From: Niastella yeongjuensis
GTDB taxonomy: Bacteria; Bacteroidota; Bacteroidia; Chitinophagales; Chitinophagaceae
DNA length: 64,000 nt
Direction of reading: 5' to 3'
Assembly: GCF_900110245.1 (NCBI RefSeq)
Contig: NZ_FOCZ01000021.1
Span: 47,280-111,279, forward strand
Part shown: piece after piece, positions 34,653-42,226 of the stretch
How the letters are laid out: every line of letters starts with the position of its first letter
Position numbering within the stretch: the stretch's first letter is position 1
The notes under the pieces: generated by a model
What the model was told of the DNA's origin: nothing
Database searches by the model: none
Seen by the model: the letters and a program-made list of their open reading frames with translations, nothing else
Translations under genes and position numbers: made by a program

Positions 34653-34942
34653 TTGATATATTATTAGACCCGGCCAGTAATGATCTGTTGCTCGATGCGG
34701 CAGGTAATGTAAAGATCGGCAACAGCGATGAACAACATCAGGCTTTGCTACTGCTTTTTGACAAAGGCAGTTTAAAAGAAAACCCTGATGCCGGTGTTGG
34801 TGCCTTCAAATACATTGAAGCAGAACAACCCGAAGAATTACTGCGCGAAGTGCGGATGCAATTCACCATGGACGGCATGGAGATAAACCAAATTGTTTTT
34901 GAAAATAACAAACTGTCTATAGACGCTCCATACAATGAATAA
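34649..34942 (+). CDS. gp25-like baseplate wedge protein
   Basis: A 97-residue protein of the gp25/GPW type, a small conserved wedge component that starts sheath assembly. The pattern 'LLLDAAGNVKIGNSDEQHQALLLLFDKGSLKENPDAGVGAFKYIEAEQPEELLREVRMQFTMDGMEINQI' keeps the family's core of a structured N-terminal part, 'P..G.G', and a helix leading to the C terminus. Its start overlaps the previous stop (ATGA), and it overlaps the LysM gene by 8 bases, fitting one translationally coupled operon. Confidence 0.75.
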   Translation: MIDILLDPASNDLLLDAAGNVKIGNSDEQHQALLLLFDKGSLKENPDAGVGAFKYIEAEQPEELLREVRMQFTMDGMEINQIVFENNKLSIDAPYNE

Positions 34943-35237
34943 GGTAACTGTATCATATGGGCAAACCTGGCTCGACATTGCTTTGCAGGAGCTGGGCGAC
35001 ATGGAACGGGCAATTGAACTGGCCCTGCTGAACGACCGCGCTATCACCGACGACCTGCAGGCAGGTGTAGAATTGATGGTGCCCGACTTTGACTCTGACA
35101 AAAGGGACATCGTTCGATTGTTTGGCAACAGCGCCAATAAACCCGCCAGTGGCGACACATTTATTGCCGCTTCACCCGATTCAATTGGAGAAGGTATCGA
35201 ATTCTGGGCCCTTGAAAACGACTTTGTAGTTTCTTAA
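34935..35237 (+). CDS. LysM-type baseplate protein (gpX/gp53-like)
   Basis: A 100-residue protein whose first 52 residues are a LysM-like domain: 'VSYGQTWLDIALQELGDMERAIELALLNDRAITDDLQAGVELMVPDFD', with the classical 'Q-T-W-x-D-I-A ... N' pattern and the closing 'L.AG..L.VP'. In contractile tails such proteins join hub and sheath (P2 gpX, T4 gp53). It does not look exported, so it acts inside the particle rather than on peptidoglycan. It comes after the gp25-like gene and before the two-helix protein. Confidence 0.72.
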   Translation: MNKVTVSYGQTWLDIALQELGDMERAIELALLNDRAITDDLQAGVELMVPDFDSDKRDIVRLFGNSANKPASGDTFIAASPDSIGEGIEFWALENDFVVS

Positions 35238-35248
35238 ATAAAATAAGT

Positions 35249-35512
35249 ATGCTGAAAAATTATTTCAAACCAACACCTAAAAAGTTATTAAAAATCTCCC
35301 TTGCCCTGCGGGGCATGGTGGCAACCGTTAGTGGCGCAGCTTATTTTCAAAACGATCTCAAAGCAGCATTCTGGTTCCTGGTGGCAGGCGCAGGCATCGA
35401 TTTCATTATTCAATGCCTCGATCCAAATACAGGCGCCGATAAACAAAAACAAGAGCCAATACAAACTTTATTACAAAAACAGTATACAAATAATGGCACG
35501 CAAAATAACTGA
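35249..35512 (+). CDS. small two-helix membrane-like protein
   Basis: An 87-residue protein with two hydrophobic segments ('LLKISLALRGMVATVSGAAYF' and 'AAFWFLVAGAGIDFIIQCL') and a polar, Gln-rich tail. The pattern fits a holin-like or other small membrane protein, a second candidate for the holin besides the gene at 27053. It overlaps the gpJ-like gene by 20 bases. No family identified. Confidence 0.5.
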   Translation: MLKNYFKPTPKKLLKISLALRGMVATVSGAAYFQNDLKAAFWFLVAGAGIDFIIQCLDPNTGADKQKQEPIQTLLQKQYTNNGTQNN

Positions 35513-36359
35513 GATACAGGCCGACATTACCAGTACCCTGGTTACTGAAATGGCTGCTATTAACATTACCATTAATCCGGCTACCTGGAGTAAAGCCAAT
35601 TTGTTAAGGCTGATCACCTATATCGTAGCCGTGTGCCAATGGACCATTGAACAGTTACAGGATGCACACAAGGCAGAAGTAAATGAATTGATCGCCACAA
35701 AGAAACCGCATTCATTACGCTGGTATGCGGAGAAAGCAAAAGCCTTTCAGTTTGGCGACAACCTGGTGCCGGAGAATGATTACTATGATAATACCGGTAT
35801 ACCGGAAGATGAAATAGAAAATGCAAAGGTGGTAAAATTTGCCGCGGTGGTTAAACAGAAAAGGGCGAACGGGCGGATCTACCTACGGGTAAAAGTCGCC
35901 AGAGCAAATGGCGCCGATCTGGCGCCGCTTGACACGGACCAGCTGGATGCATTGCGTGAATATTTCAACAGGATAGCTGATGCAGGTTTGGATATAGAAG
36001 TTGATAGCGGTGTAGCAGATCTGCTTCAATTAAAATTGAGGATCTATTACAATCCGCTTATCCTTGGTGCCAATGGCAGCAGGCTCGATGGTACAGACAA
36101 CATTCCTGTTCCCAATGCAATCAGGACTTACCTGCAAAACCTTCCGTTCAATGGCCTTTTCGTGTTAGCTCAGTTGGTTGATGCATTACAGGCGATAGAA
36201 GGGGTTGAAATACCTCATGTGCTCACCTGTCAAACCAGCTATGCCCAGTTTCCCCCTACCAGTGTAGATGTGGAGTATGTACCCGATAGCGGATACCTGC
36301 GCATAGATGAGGATTCCTTAAAAAATATAGAATACATAGCGCATAGCCAGACAAAATAA
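35493..36359 (+). CDS. baseplate J-like protein
   Basis: A 288-residue protein from the ATG at 35493 ('MARKITEIQADITSTLVTEMAAINITINPATWS'); an earlier in-frame start at 35301 would lie inside the previous gene and is rejected. 'LRVKVARANGADLAPLDTDQLDALREYFNRIADAGLDIEVDSGVADLLQLKLRIYYNPL' and the later 'AIRTYLQNLPFNGLFVLAQLVDALQAIEGVEIPHV' follow the baseplate J family (T4 gp6/P2 gpJ), which forms the wedge ring that controls contraction. It starts within the previous gene and is followed by the gpI-like gene, the expected order. Confidence 0.72.
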   Translation: MARKITEIQADITSTLVTEMAAINITINPATWSKANLLRLITYIVAVCQWTIEQLQDAHKAEVNELIATKKPHSLRWYAEKAKAFQFGDNLVPENDYYDNTGIPEDEIENAKVVKFAAVVKQKRANGRIYLRVKVARANGADLAPLDTDQLDALREYFNRIADAGLDIEVDSGVADLLQLKLRIYYNPLILGANGSRLDGTDNIPVPNAIRTYLQNLPFNGLFVLAQLVDALQAIEGVEIPHVLTCQTSYAQFPPTSVDVEYVPDSGYLRIDEDSLKNIEYIAHSQTK

Positions 36360-36367
36360 GTAGAACA

Positions 36368-36862
36368 ATGAACGAAAGCATTTTCGATATAAAGTACAAA
36401 AAGCTCACCACCTGGCTGGTGCCCCAGGTATTGCGCAAACCAAAAACAATGGCCTTATTAAACGCACTGATAAGCCCGGTGGTGTTTATCTACAACCTGT
36501 TTTTGATCAACCGGCGCAATAACCTGTACAAGCTGAAGATCACGCCCCAGGTATGTTATATTGAAATGGCCCTTAATGATAAATACGACAGTGGTAACCG
36601 GCTGATAAAAATAGTACAACCCAAAAGAAAAGAACCTTTGTTCTTATATAAAAAGATAGAAAATAAACCGGTTCATCTGTTTACTAAAGGGGAGGCTGCG
36701 CAACCTAAGACAATCCTCTATCTGAAAGGGGAAGCCAGCGCTTTCCAATACGATTTTATTGTACAGGTGCCGGCAACCGTTGCTTTTAATATGAATGAGA
36801 TGATGGCAGTAATAGACAATTATATTCTGCCCGACAAAGTATATAAAATTTCAATTGTGTAA
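36368..36862 (+). CDS. gpI-like tail protein
   Basis: A 164-residue protein placed directly after the J-like gene, where contractile tails carry gpI. The start 'FDIKYKKLTTWLVPQVLRKPKTMALLNALISPVVFIYNLFLINR' has the tail-I/wedge-like hydrophobic helix, and the rest is beta-rich. It probably joins the J ring to the fibres. Assignment is mainly by order and the N-terminal pattern. Confidence 0.6.
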   Translation: MNESIFDIKYKKLTTWLVPQVLRKPKTMALLNALISPVVFIYNLFLINRRNNLYKLKITPQVCYIEMALNDKYDSGNRLIKIVQPKRKEPLFLYKKIENKPVHLFTKGEAAQPKTILYLKGEASAFQYDFIVQVPATVAFNMNEMMAVIDNYILPDKVYKISIV

Positions 36863-36864
36863 AT

Positions 36865-37668
36865 ATGTATAAACGAATTGATTTTTCAAAGCTGGAAGGA
36901 TTGGCTACTTACCAGGACACACTCGACTTTCTTCAGGCATCTTACCGGGAAACTATAAGTGCCATAGCTATGGCATTCGGCAGCAAGGTGATCGTGACCG
37001 GTGTAGTTGACTTAGGTGTTTCTTATAGCGATGGATGGGTGATCATTGACGGTGAACTGATGCCTTTTGTTCCCGGTTTAAAAGCAGACCGGATAATAGT
37101 GGAAGACATCGCTGATACCGAAATCTTTAATGATGGGTCCATTCAATCGGTATATTATACCAAACGGGCAAAATTTGGCAATACCGGCGGTTATCTGTTC
37201 ACTGATTTCATTAGAGTAGATACGTTGACTTCTATCAGTCAGGGACTCAAAGGTCTGATAACGGCGCATAATAATTTACAGGCAGCCTTTAATACACACA
37301 CGCATTCCTGGAATCAGATAACTGACAAACCTGGGTCATTCAATCCTTCGCCACATCGTCATAACTGGACCGATATTGATAACAGGCCACCCTATTCTAT
37401 ACTATATGCAGGCATAAGCTGGATTGGAGACCCTGCTACGGATAACGGCCAGGAATGGAGGTGGGTATTTTTCCCATCGGTCGGTACCGACAGATATATT
37501 GTAGCAGGTACTATGAACAGTCAGAACGACTGGAATAACTGGGTTGCGGATAACAACGTTACCTGGGCAGTGAAAGACAGAGAACCCGCTGCTTTCAAAG
37601 TATTATGTCAGGATAACGGAGGCGGCGTCCAAAAACTTCAATTCGAATACGCTTTAATTTCTTATTAA
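36865..37668 (+). CDS. tail fibre protein with HxH repeats
   Basis: A 267-residue fibre-like protein. After an N-terminal domain (about 1-120), residues about 145-175 carry 'NTHTHSWNQITDKPGSFNPSPHRHNWTDIDNRP', two H-x-H motifs with the recurring 'W-x-x-I-x-x-[KR]-P' of trimeric fibre shafts; in T4 gp37 such histidines bind iron. The C-terminal part ends in 'DNGGGVQKLQFEYALISY', a compact tip domain. It is the first of the host-recognition genes. No chaperone is visible. Confidence 0.7.
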   Translation: MYKRIDFSKLEGLATYQDTLDFLQASYRETISAIAMAFGSKVIVTGVVDLGVSYSDGWVIIDGELMPFVPGLKADRIIVEDIADTEIFNDGSIQSVYYTKRAKFGNTGGYLFTDFIRVDTLTSISQGLKGLITAHNNLQAAFNTHTHSWNQITDKPGSFNPSPHRHNWTDIDNRPPYSILYAGISWIGDPATDNGQEWRWVFFPSVGTDRYIVAGTMNSQNDWNNWVADNNVTWAVKDREPAAFKVLCQDNGGGVQKLQFEYALISY

Positions 37669-37671
37669 CAC

Positions 37672-38133
37672 ATGGCTATACAAAATATCAATACCCTGAA
37701 GAGTTGGTTTAAACGGGGCTTTAAACCATTACAGCAACAGTTTTACGACTGGATGGATAGCTATTGGCATAAAGATGAGCAATTACCTATCTCGTCAGTG
37801 AGCGGCCTGGAGAATATATTAAATACGCTGCCTTCACAGGGGGCAATAACCGCTTTGCTGGCAGTGTTCCTTCCTGAACTGATCAATGCCTCGGCCGATT
37901 TGGTATACACATTAAAAGCAAACAGCAGACTACAATCTGTTATTATCATTCCTTCAGCGGATGTTACTATTAAAATAGGAACATCCGCCGGCGGTGAGGA
38001 TGTAATGCTGGAAACGCTTATTCAGGCCAATGAAACATTCATACTTGACTGCGCCGTGTATGCGATGACTGATAAGCCGATTTACATAAGTGGAGTTTCA
38101 GCCCCTACCCAGTTATTAATTTATAAACGGTAA
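37672..38133 (+). CDS. fibre-associated protein ('INTLKSWFKRGFKP' type)
   Basis: A 153-residue protein with the N-terminal stretch 'INTLKSWFKRGFKPLQQQFYDWMDSYWHKDEQLPISSVSGLENIL' (about 5-49), a motif I recognise from Bacteroidota tail-fibre proteins. The rest is a small beta domain. It probably attaches a fibre or forms part of a tip. It is not exported, unlike the next three genes. Confidence 0.6.
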   Translation: MAIQNINTLKSWFKRGFKPLQQQFYDWMDSYWHKDEQLPISSVSGLENILNTLPSQGAITALLAVFLPELINASADLVYTLKANSRLQSVIIIPSADVTIKIGTSAGGEDVMLETLIQANETFILDCAVYAMTDKPIYISGVSAPTQLLIYKR

Positions 38134-38142
38134 TTATAGCAT

Positions 38143-39336
38143 ATGAAACGAATTCTTGTTTTTGCCTTTGCATTTATTTGTATTCGCGCATCGGGGCAAC
38201 AAGTGCCCAGTCAGGTACAGGCAAAAAGAGGTGTTTTTGATCGTCTGTATTTGAAAGACAATTGGATCACTCGTATCTCAACCAGCCTGAATACTGGTGA
38301 CACCAGTGATAATTTACTGCCTACAGGAAGCGCTATAGGGCCTTTGATCGCAGGCGCCTTTTTACAAAACCAGTCATCAGTGGCGCAACCTGCCAATTTC
38401 TGGATTGCCGGTTCAGCTGTTGTTGGTTCACACAACAGTTATAAAAACACAGGGGCTTCTGGTTGGCCGGCTTTATTTAATGTTACCCATGGCGGCGGGC
38501 AATATGGTCTAAGTATCCAGCGGTCATCGGCCGATCAGGGCCCTGCAGATATTGTACTGTATAAAAATAATCAGTTGGCTGCTTTTGGCAGTGATCTGCG
38601 TCCGTTAAGCCTGGGCGATCCGGTTGGGCAAATAAGCTTCTCCGGCATTGCAGGTGATAATAGTACAGTTAGAAGCCCCATGAGCATAACGGGCCGTATA
38701 GAAAAAGCAGCGCCTTCCTATATGAGCAGCGGGTTTGTCTTCAGTACAACAGATAACAATGGCGTTGCCAGGCAAACCTATTTAAATGCGCAGGGCAATT
38801 TGCTGATAGGCGGTAATCCTGATAACATCGCAAATAATTACAGGCTCAATGTAGCCAGTGGCGATGTACGGGTGAACGGCCTTTCTGAGAATGGCGATGT
38901 ATTGGTGATGGCAGACAGCAATGGGGTGCTCAAAAAAATATACATGGGGTACGGTTTAGCGATCTATGATGGCTATCTGTATGTAAATGGAGCAGAGGAA
39001 GATGATCCGGACTATAATCTTCAACAATATACGGCTTCCCTTCGCATTTATAACCAGGAAGTGACTGCATATGCGTTTAAAGGTCAAATGGATATTATAT
39101 GGACGCGCGATTCAGTGGGGCATTATACAGGTACCGTTCCAGATGGTGATCCATTTATTACGCCATTTACCTGGCTGCACTCAAGCACAGGTCCCTCGTC
39201 GGTCAATGTGGGCGCTACGCGGTTATATGCACCCGATGCACATACTTTAAAACTGGTAGTTAAAGACGGCAACTTCAATGATACAGATGATTGGAAGGAT
39301 ATTACAATTGATATCCGGATCTACATATCAGGGTAA
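38143..39336 (+). CDS. exported fibre-like protein, copy 1
   Basis: A 397-residue protein starting with a Sec signal peptide ('MKRILVFAFAFICIRASGQ|Q', cleavage near 19), which is unusual in a tail operon. The mature part has a fibre-like N-terminal segment ('VQAKRGVFDRLYLKDNWITRIST'), a Gly/Asn-rich beta region ('SGIAGDNSTVRSPMSITGRIEKAAPSYMSSGFVFSTTDNNGVARQTYLNAQGNLLIG') and 'YRLNVASGDVRVNGL', the pattern seen in tail-fibre-domain proteins. The last third (about 285-397) is a separate domain that varies most between the three copies. It could be exported receptor-binding material or a surface protein. No family is named with certainty. Confidence 0.65.
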   Translation: MKRILVFAFAFICIRASGQQVPSQVQAKRGVFDRLYLKDNWITRISTSLNTGDTSDNLLPTGSAIGPLIAGAFLQNQSSVAQPANFWIAGSAVVGSHNSYKNTGASGWPALFNVTHGGGQYGLSIQRSSADQGPADIVLYKNNQLAAFGSDLRPLSLGDPVGQISFSGIAGDNSTVRSPMSITGRIEKAAPSYMSSGFVFSTTDNNGVARQTYLNAQGNLLIGGNPDNIANNYRLNVASGDVRVNGLSENGDVLVMADSNGVLKKIYMGYGLAIYDGYLYVNGAEEDDPDYNLQQYTASLRIYNQEVTAYAFKGQMDIIWTRDSVGHYTGTVPDGDPFITPFTWLHSSTGPSSVNVGATRLYAPDAHTLKLVVKDGNFNDTDDWKDITIDIRIYISG

Positions 39337-39357
39337 TTATTCAAAAGCAATTTTGTT

Positions 39358-40572
39358 ATGAAACGATTATTAATAATAGCATTTGGCTTTATATCATTGT
39401 ATGGAAAAGGCCAGATCTCAACGCTTCAGGTACAGGCAAAAAGAGGCGTGTTTACCGAGCGGTTAAATATAAATGGCCAATGGATCGATCGCATTTCAAC
39501 CGACCTGAATACCCCAGACAGCGCTAATGACAATGTGCTGGCTACGGGTAAAGCTATTGCCGATTTTTTAAGACCCAGAACAAGCGGGTATATTAAAAAT
39601 CAGTTTTTAGCGCCACAGCCCGCCAGTGTATGGATACAGGGAAGAGCAGTAACGGGTTCAGTGCCCGAATACCTGCCCCTTCTTTCTGCAGGGATGCCGG
39701 CCCAGGTAAACGTTACCTATGGTGACAGAGAACAAGGGGCTTCGGTACAACGGTCATCCAACGATCAGGCACCAGCGAGTGTGGTATTTTTTAAAAACAA
39801 CAGCTCCGATATCAATACATTAAATGCCTTGCAACCAGGAGATACACTTGGCAGTTTGTCTTTTTCGGCACATACAGGCGATTTATCGGCTGTTAATAAT
39901 GTAATGGACATTCACGGCCTGGTTGAAAAGATTGCACCTACCTATTTAAGCAGCGGTTTTGTCTTTAATACTACCGATACAGCTGGTAACTATGGACAAC
40001 GCATGTGGCTAAACGCAAATGGGAATTTGCTGTTGGGGAATGGAACAACGAACCCATACCGGTTGAATGTGGCGGCCGGCGATGTCAGGATCAATAGTTT
40101 GGCAGTGCCATCGTATTATGGCAACCTGGTGAGTGCCAATAACGACGGGGTGTTAACGCCATTGCCGAATGGCGGAACCCTGTGGGCAGACGACAGCGGC
40201 CGGATCAATGCCGAGGTTGGGCCTCCGGAAAATCCAAGAGTATATACAGCGTTGTTATCGCAAACAGGTCAGAATGATCCGGTGGCGCATGTACTACAAA
40301 ATACCCACCAGGTTCAAATTAACTGGACACGCAGCGCACCCGGTGTGTATTTTGGAAAACTAGTTGCCGGGAATTTTGGCGGGCCCCGTTTTTTGTATGC
40401 AGAGGCGTCTGATGAAGCAGGCAATGTATTCAGTGCACAACTGCTTTTTCATCGTTACGTGTCTGAAGAAGATCCTGACTATTTCATGTTAGTAGTTAAG
40501 GACAATAGCCTGGCGAATATGGATGGATTTACAAACCTCTCCATTCAAATAATCAACAACCTTGACTTTTAA
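39358..40572 (+). CDS. exported fibre-like protein, copy 2
   Basis: A 404-residue paralogue of the genes on either side. It has its own Sec signal ('MKRLLIIAFGFISLYGKGQ'), 'LQVQAKRGVFTERLNINGQWIDRISTDLN' after the cleavage site, the shared central region ('SSGFVFNTTDTAGNYGQRMWLNANGNLLLGNGTTNPYRLNVAAGDVRINSL', about 200-255), and a C-terminal domain ('NTHQVQINWTRSAPGVYFGKLVAGNFG', about 315-345). It starts 21 bases after copy 1. Similar in length to copies 1 and 3, so tandem duplication with divergence of the tip is the simplest origin. Confidence 0.65.
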   Translation: MKRLLIIAFGFISLYGKGQISTLQVQAKRGVFTERLNINGQWIDRISTDLNTPDSANDNVLATGKAIADFLRPRTSGYIKNQFLAPQPASVWIQGRAVTGSVPEYLPLLSAGMPAQVNVTYGDREQGASVQRSSNDQAPASVVFFKNNSSDINTLNALQPGDTLGSLSFSAHTGDLSAVNNVMDIHGLVEKIAPTYLSSGFVFNTTDTAGNYGQRMWLNANGNLLLGNGTTNPYRLNVAAGDVRINSLAVPSYYGNLVSANNDGVLTPLPNGGTLWADDSGRINAEVGPPENPRVYTALLSQTGQNDPVAHVLQNTHQVQINWTRSAPGVYFGKLVAGNFGGPRFLYAEASDEAGNVFSAQLLFHRYVSEEDPDYFMLVVKDNSLANMDGFTNLSIQIINNLDF

Positions 40573-40595
40573 ACCAACCACAAAACGAATTTAAT

Positions 40596-41786
40596 ATGAA
40601 ACGGTTAGTTTTAATATTATTTACTTTTATTTCAATCTATGCATCGGGTCAGCAGCTCACAACTGAAATTCGGGCAAGGCAGGGTGTTTTTACCGAACGT
40701 CTTTATTTGAAAGACAGATGGATTGATAGAATTTCAACCAACTTAAATGGACCGGATAGTGCAAGCGATAATCTACTCGCTACTGCAAAGGCAATTGCTG
40801 ACTTTGCAAAGTTAAAGGCGGGTAACCCCATTCAAAACCAATTTAACGCTCCACAACCAGCGAGTTTTTGGTTGCACGGAACAGGTACTATTGGTGCCTT
40901 GTCAGGTTACAGAAAAACGTTAGCAGGAGGATTTGGAGCACAAATGAATATTACCCAAAATGAAGGGCAGCACGGGCTTTCCATTCAGCAGGCGAACTAT
41001 AATGCCGGGTATGCCGGGTTTGATCTATTTAAAAATGCAGGCGGCAGCTTCAATACATTGCAGGGCCTGCAGCCAGGAGACTCTATTGGAAGTTTTATCT
41101 TTTCAGGCGTAGCCGGCGATAACAGCACCATTGCAAATGCAATGAGTTTGCATGGGTTGGTAGAAACGACAGCACCTGCTTATTTAAGCAGTGGTTTTGT
41201 ATTCAACACTACAGATAGCAATGGAATATTGGGCCAGCGTATGTGGTTAAATGGCCAGGGCAATTTAATGTTAGGTAATGAAACCACCAATCCCTACAGT
41301 TTAAATGTTGCTGATGGAGATGTAAGAATAAACAGTTTGGCCGGTGGGGGAGATGGTCTTGTGCTGAGTGATGAAAATGGCGCATTATATAAGCTTTTGT
41401 TAGGAGAGAACTTGTATGTTGATGTATTGGGCATGTTAAATGTTTCATACGAGTCAATTAACCCAAGCTACCGGCGATACATGGCAATATTGTCACAGCA
41501 TGGAACTGGTAGGCCAGACGGATTTGCTATGCGTAACGGCTTTGACGGTATGGAATGGGCGCGTGTGGCTACGGGTGTTTACACCGCAACGCTTGCCGGC
41601 GCCTTTGCAAGCGGTTACACATTTTTGAAAAGCGAGGCATCAGATGAAACCGGACATGCGGCATATGTTAAGCTGTATAGAAGCGGCCCTGATACTGTTA
41701 CGATGGTAGTTAAAGATGAATCACGAAATAATACTGACGACTGGTCACGTATTTCTGTAGAGATAAGAGAATATTATCCCAATTAA
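40596..41786 (+). CDS. exported fibre-like protein, copy 3
   Basis: A 396-residue paralogue with a Sec signal ('MKRLVLILFTFISIYASGQ|Q'). 'IRARQGVFTERLYLKDRWIDRISTNLN' repeats the N-terminal motif of copies 1 and 2, and 'SSGFVFNTTDSNGILGQRMWLNGQGNLMLGNETTNPYSLNVADGDVRINSL' matches the central region of copy 2 closely. The C-terminal 'WARVATGVYTATLAGAFASGYTFLKSEASDETGHAAYVKLYRSGPDTVTMVVKDESRNNTDDW' resembles the ends of the other copies. It is the last gene of the tail operon; a terminator follows at 41822. Confidence 0.65.
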   Translation: MKRLVLILFTFISIYASGQQLTTEIRARQGVFTERLYLKDRWIDRISTNLNGPDSASDNLLATAKAIADFAKLKAGNPIQNQFNAPQPASFWLHGTGTIGALSGYRKTLAGGFGAQMNITQNEGQHGLSIQQANYNAGYAGFDLFKNAGGSFNTLQGLQPGDSIGSFIFSGVAGDNSTIANAMSLHGLVETTAPAYLSSGFVFNTTDSNGILGQRMWLNGQGNLMLGNETTNPYSLNVADGDVRINSLAGGGDGLVLSDENGALYKLLLGENLYVDVLGMLNVSYESINPSYRRYMAILSQHGTGRPDGFAMRNGFDGMEWARVATGVYTATLAGAFASGYTFLKSEASDETGHAAYVKLYRSGPDTVTMVVKDESRNNTDDWSRISVEIREYYPN

Positions 41787-41821
41787 CAACAGCAGTTTAT
41801 ACACAGGTGGTTTTTGGTTTG

Positions 41822-41855
41822 AACCCTTCTTTAAACGGAAGGGTTTTTGTTTTTC
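41822..41855 (+). terminator. terminator of the tail operon
   Basis: AACCCTTC (41822-41829) pairs with GAAGGGTT (41838-41845) over an 8-base loop, followed by a T-rich run to 41855. It ends transcription after the last fibre-like gene. Confidence 0.85.
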
Positions 41856-42171
41856 CATCCCCTGAAACCCGCTATAAATGGGCGTTTTATACGGTTCGTT
41901 TTTCATTTTTATACGGGTGGAATTGCGCTTCTTACTATCCATAGTTACGGTTGTGATAGTTTTTACCTTATCAAGACATTGACAAGCACATCACATGTTA
42001 AAAATACGTACAATATCACTCGAAAGATTCTAATGATACTAGTATTTATTATTATCAACAATTATGAATAACCGTAGTCAAAAAGCATATTTCTCTGATA
42101 CCAAAATTCCCCGCATTTCTGTTAAGCAATTTTATACAACAAAATTGGCGAGCGCCGTCTCTTCCACCCAT

Positions 42172-42200
42172 AAAAAAAGCCCCGACGATACCGTCGGGGC
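42172..42200 (-). terminator. terminator of the PL6 gene
   Basis: GCCCCGACG (42179-42187) pairs perfectly with CGTCGGGGC (42192-42200); a run of A at 42172-42178 is the U-tract on the minus strand. It lies 27 bases after the stop of the PL6 gene. Confidence 0.88.
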
Positions 42201-42226
42201 CCTGTTATCTTAATTATCAGCTTTTC

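Larger units (their letters stand above)
41787..42226. other. right flank of the tail element, no gene
   Basis: Contains the tail-operon terminator, then about 300 A+T-rich bases with no convincing gene. This is where the right end of a Mu-like element would be expected. I looked for TG...CA-type ends and a short target duplication but could not identify them by eye. Confidence 0.4.

Noticed and set aside
22694..41786. Extracellular contractile injection system or type VI secretion system
   Set aside because: No eCIS-type AAA unfoldase, no toxin/cargo gene, no TssJLM or ClpV. The presence of a phage-type endolysin, spanin-like protein and Mu-type transposition genes points to a phage/tailocin origin instead.
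38143..41786. Diversity-generating retroelement or shufflon acting on the three fibre-like genes
   Set aside because: No reverse transcriptase, template repeat or site-specific recombinase gene lies nearby; all three copies are complete and in the same orientation.
22734..41904. GAAAAACGA at 22734-22742 and its inverse at 41896-41904 as element ends
   Set aside because: A single 9-base match between two flanks of several hundred bases is expected by chance, the flanking bases do not match, and no target duplication was found.
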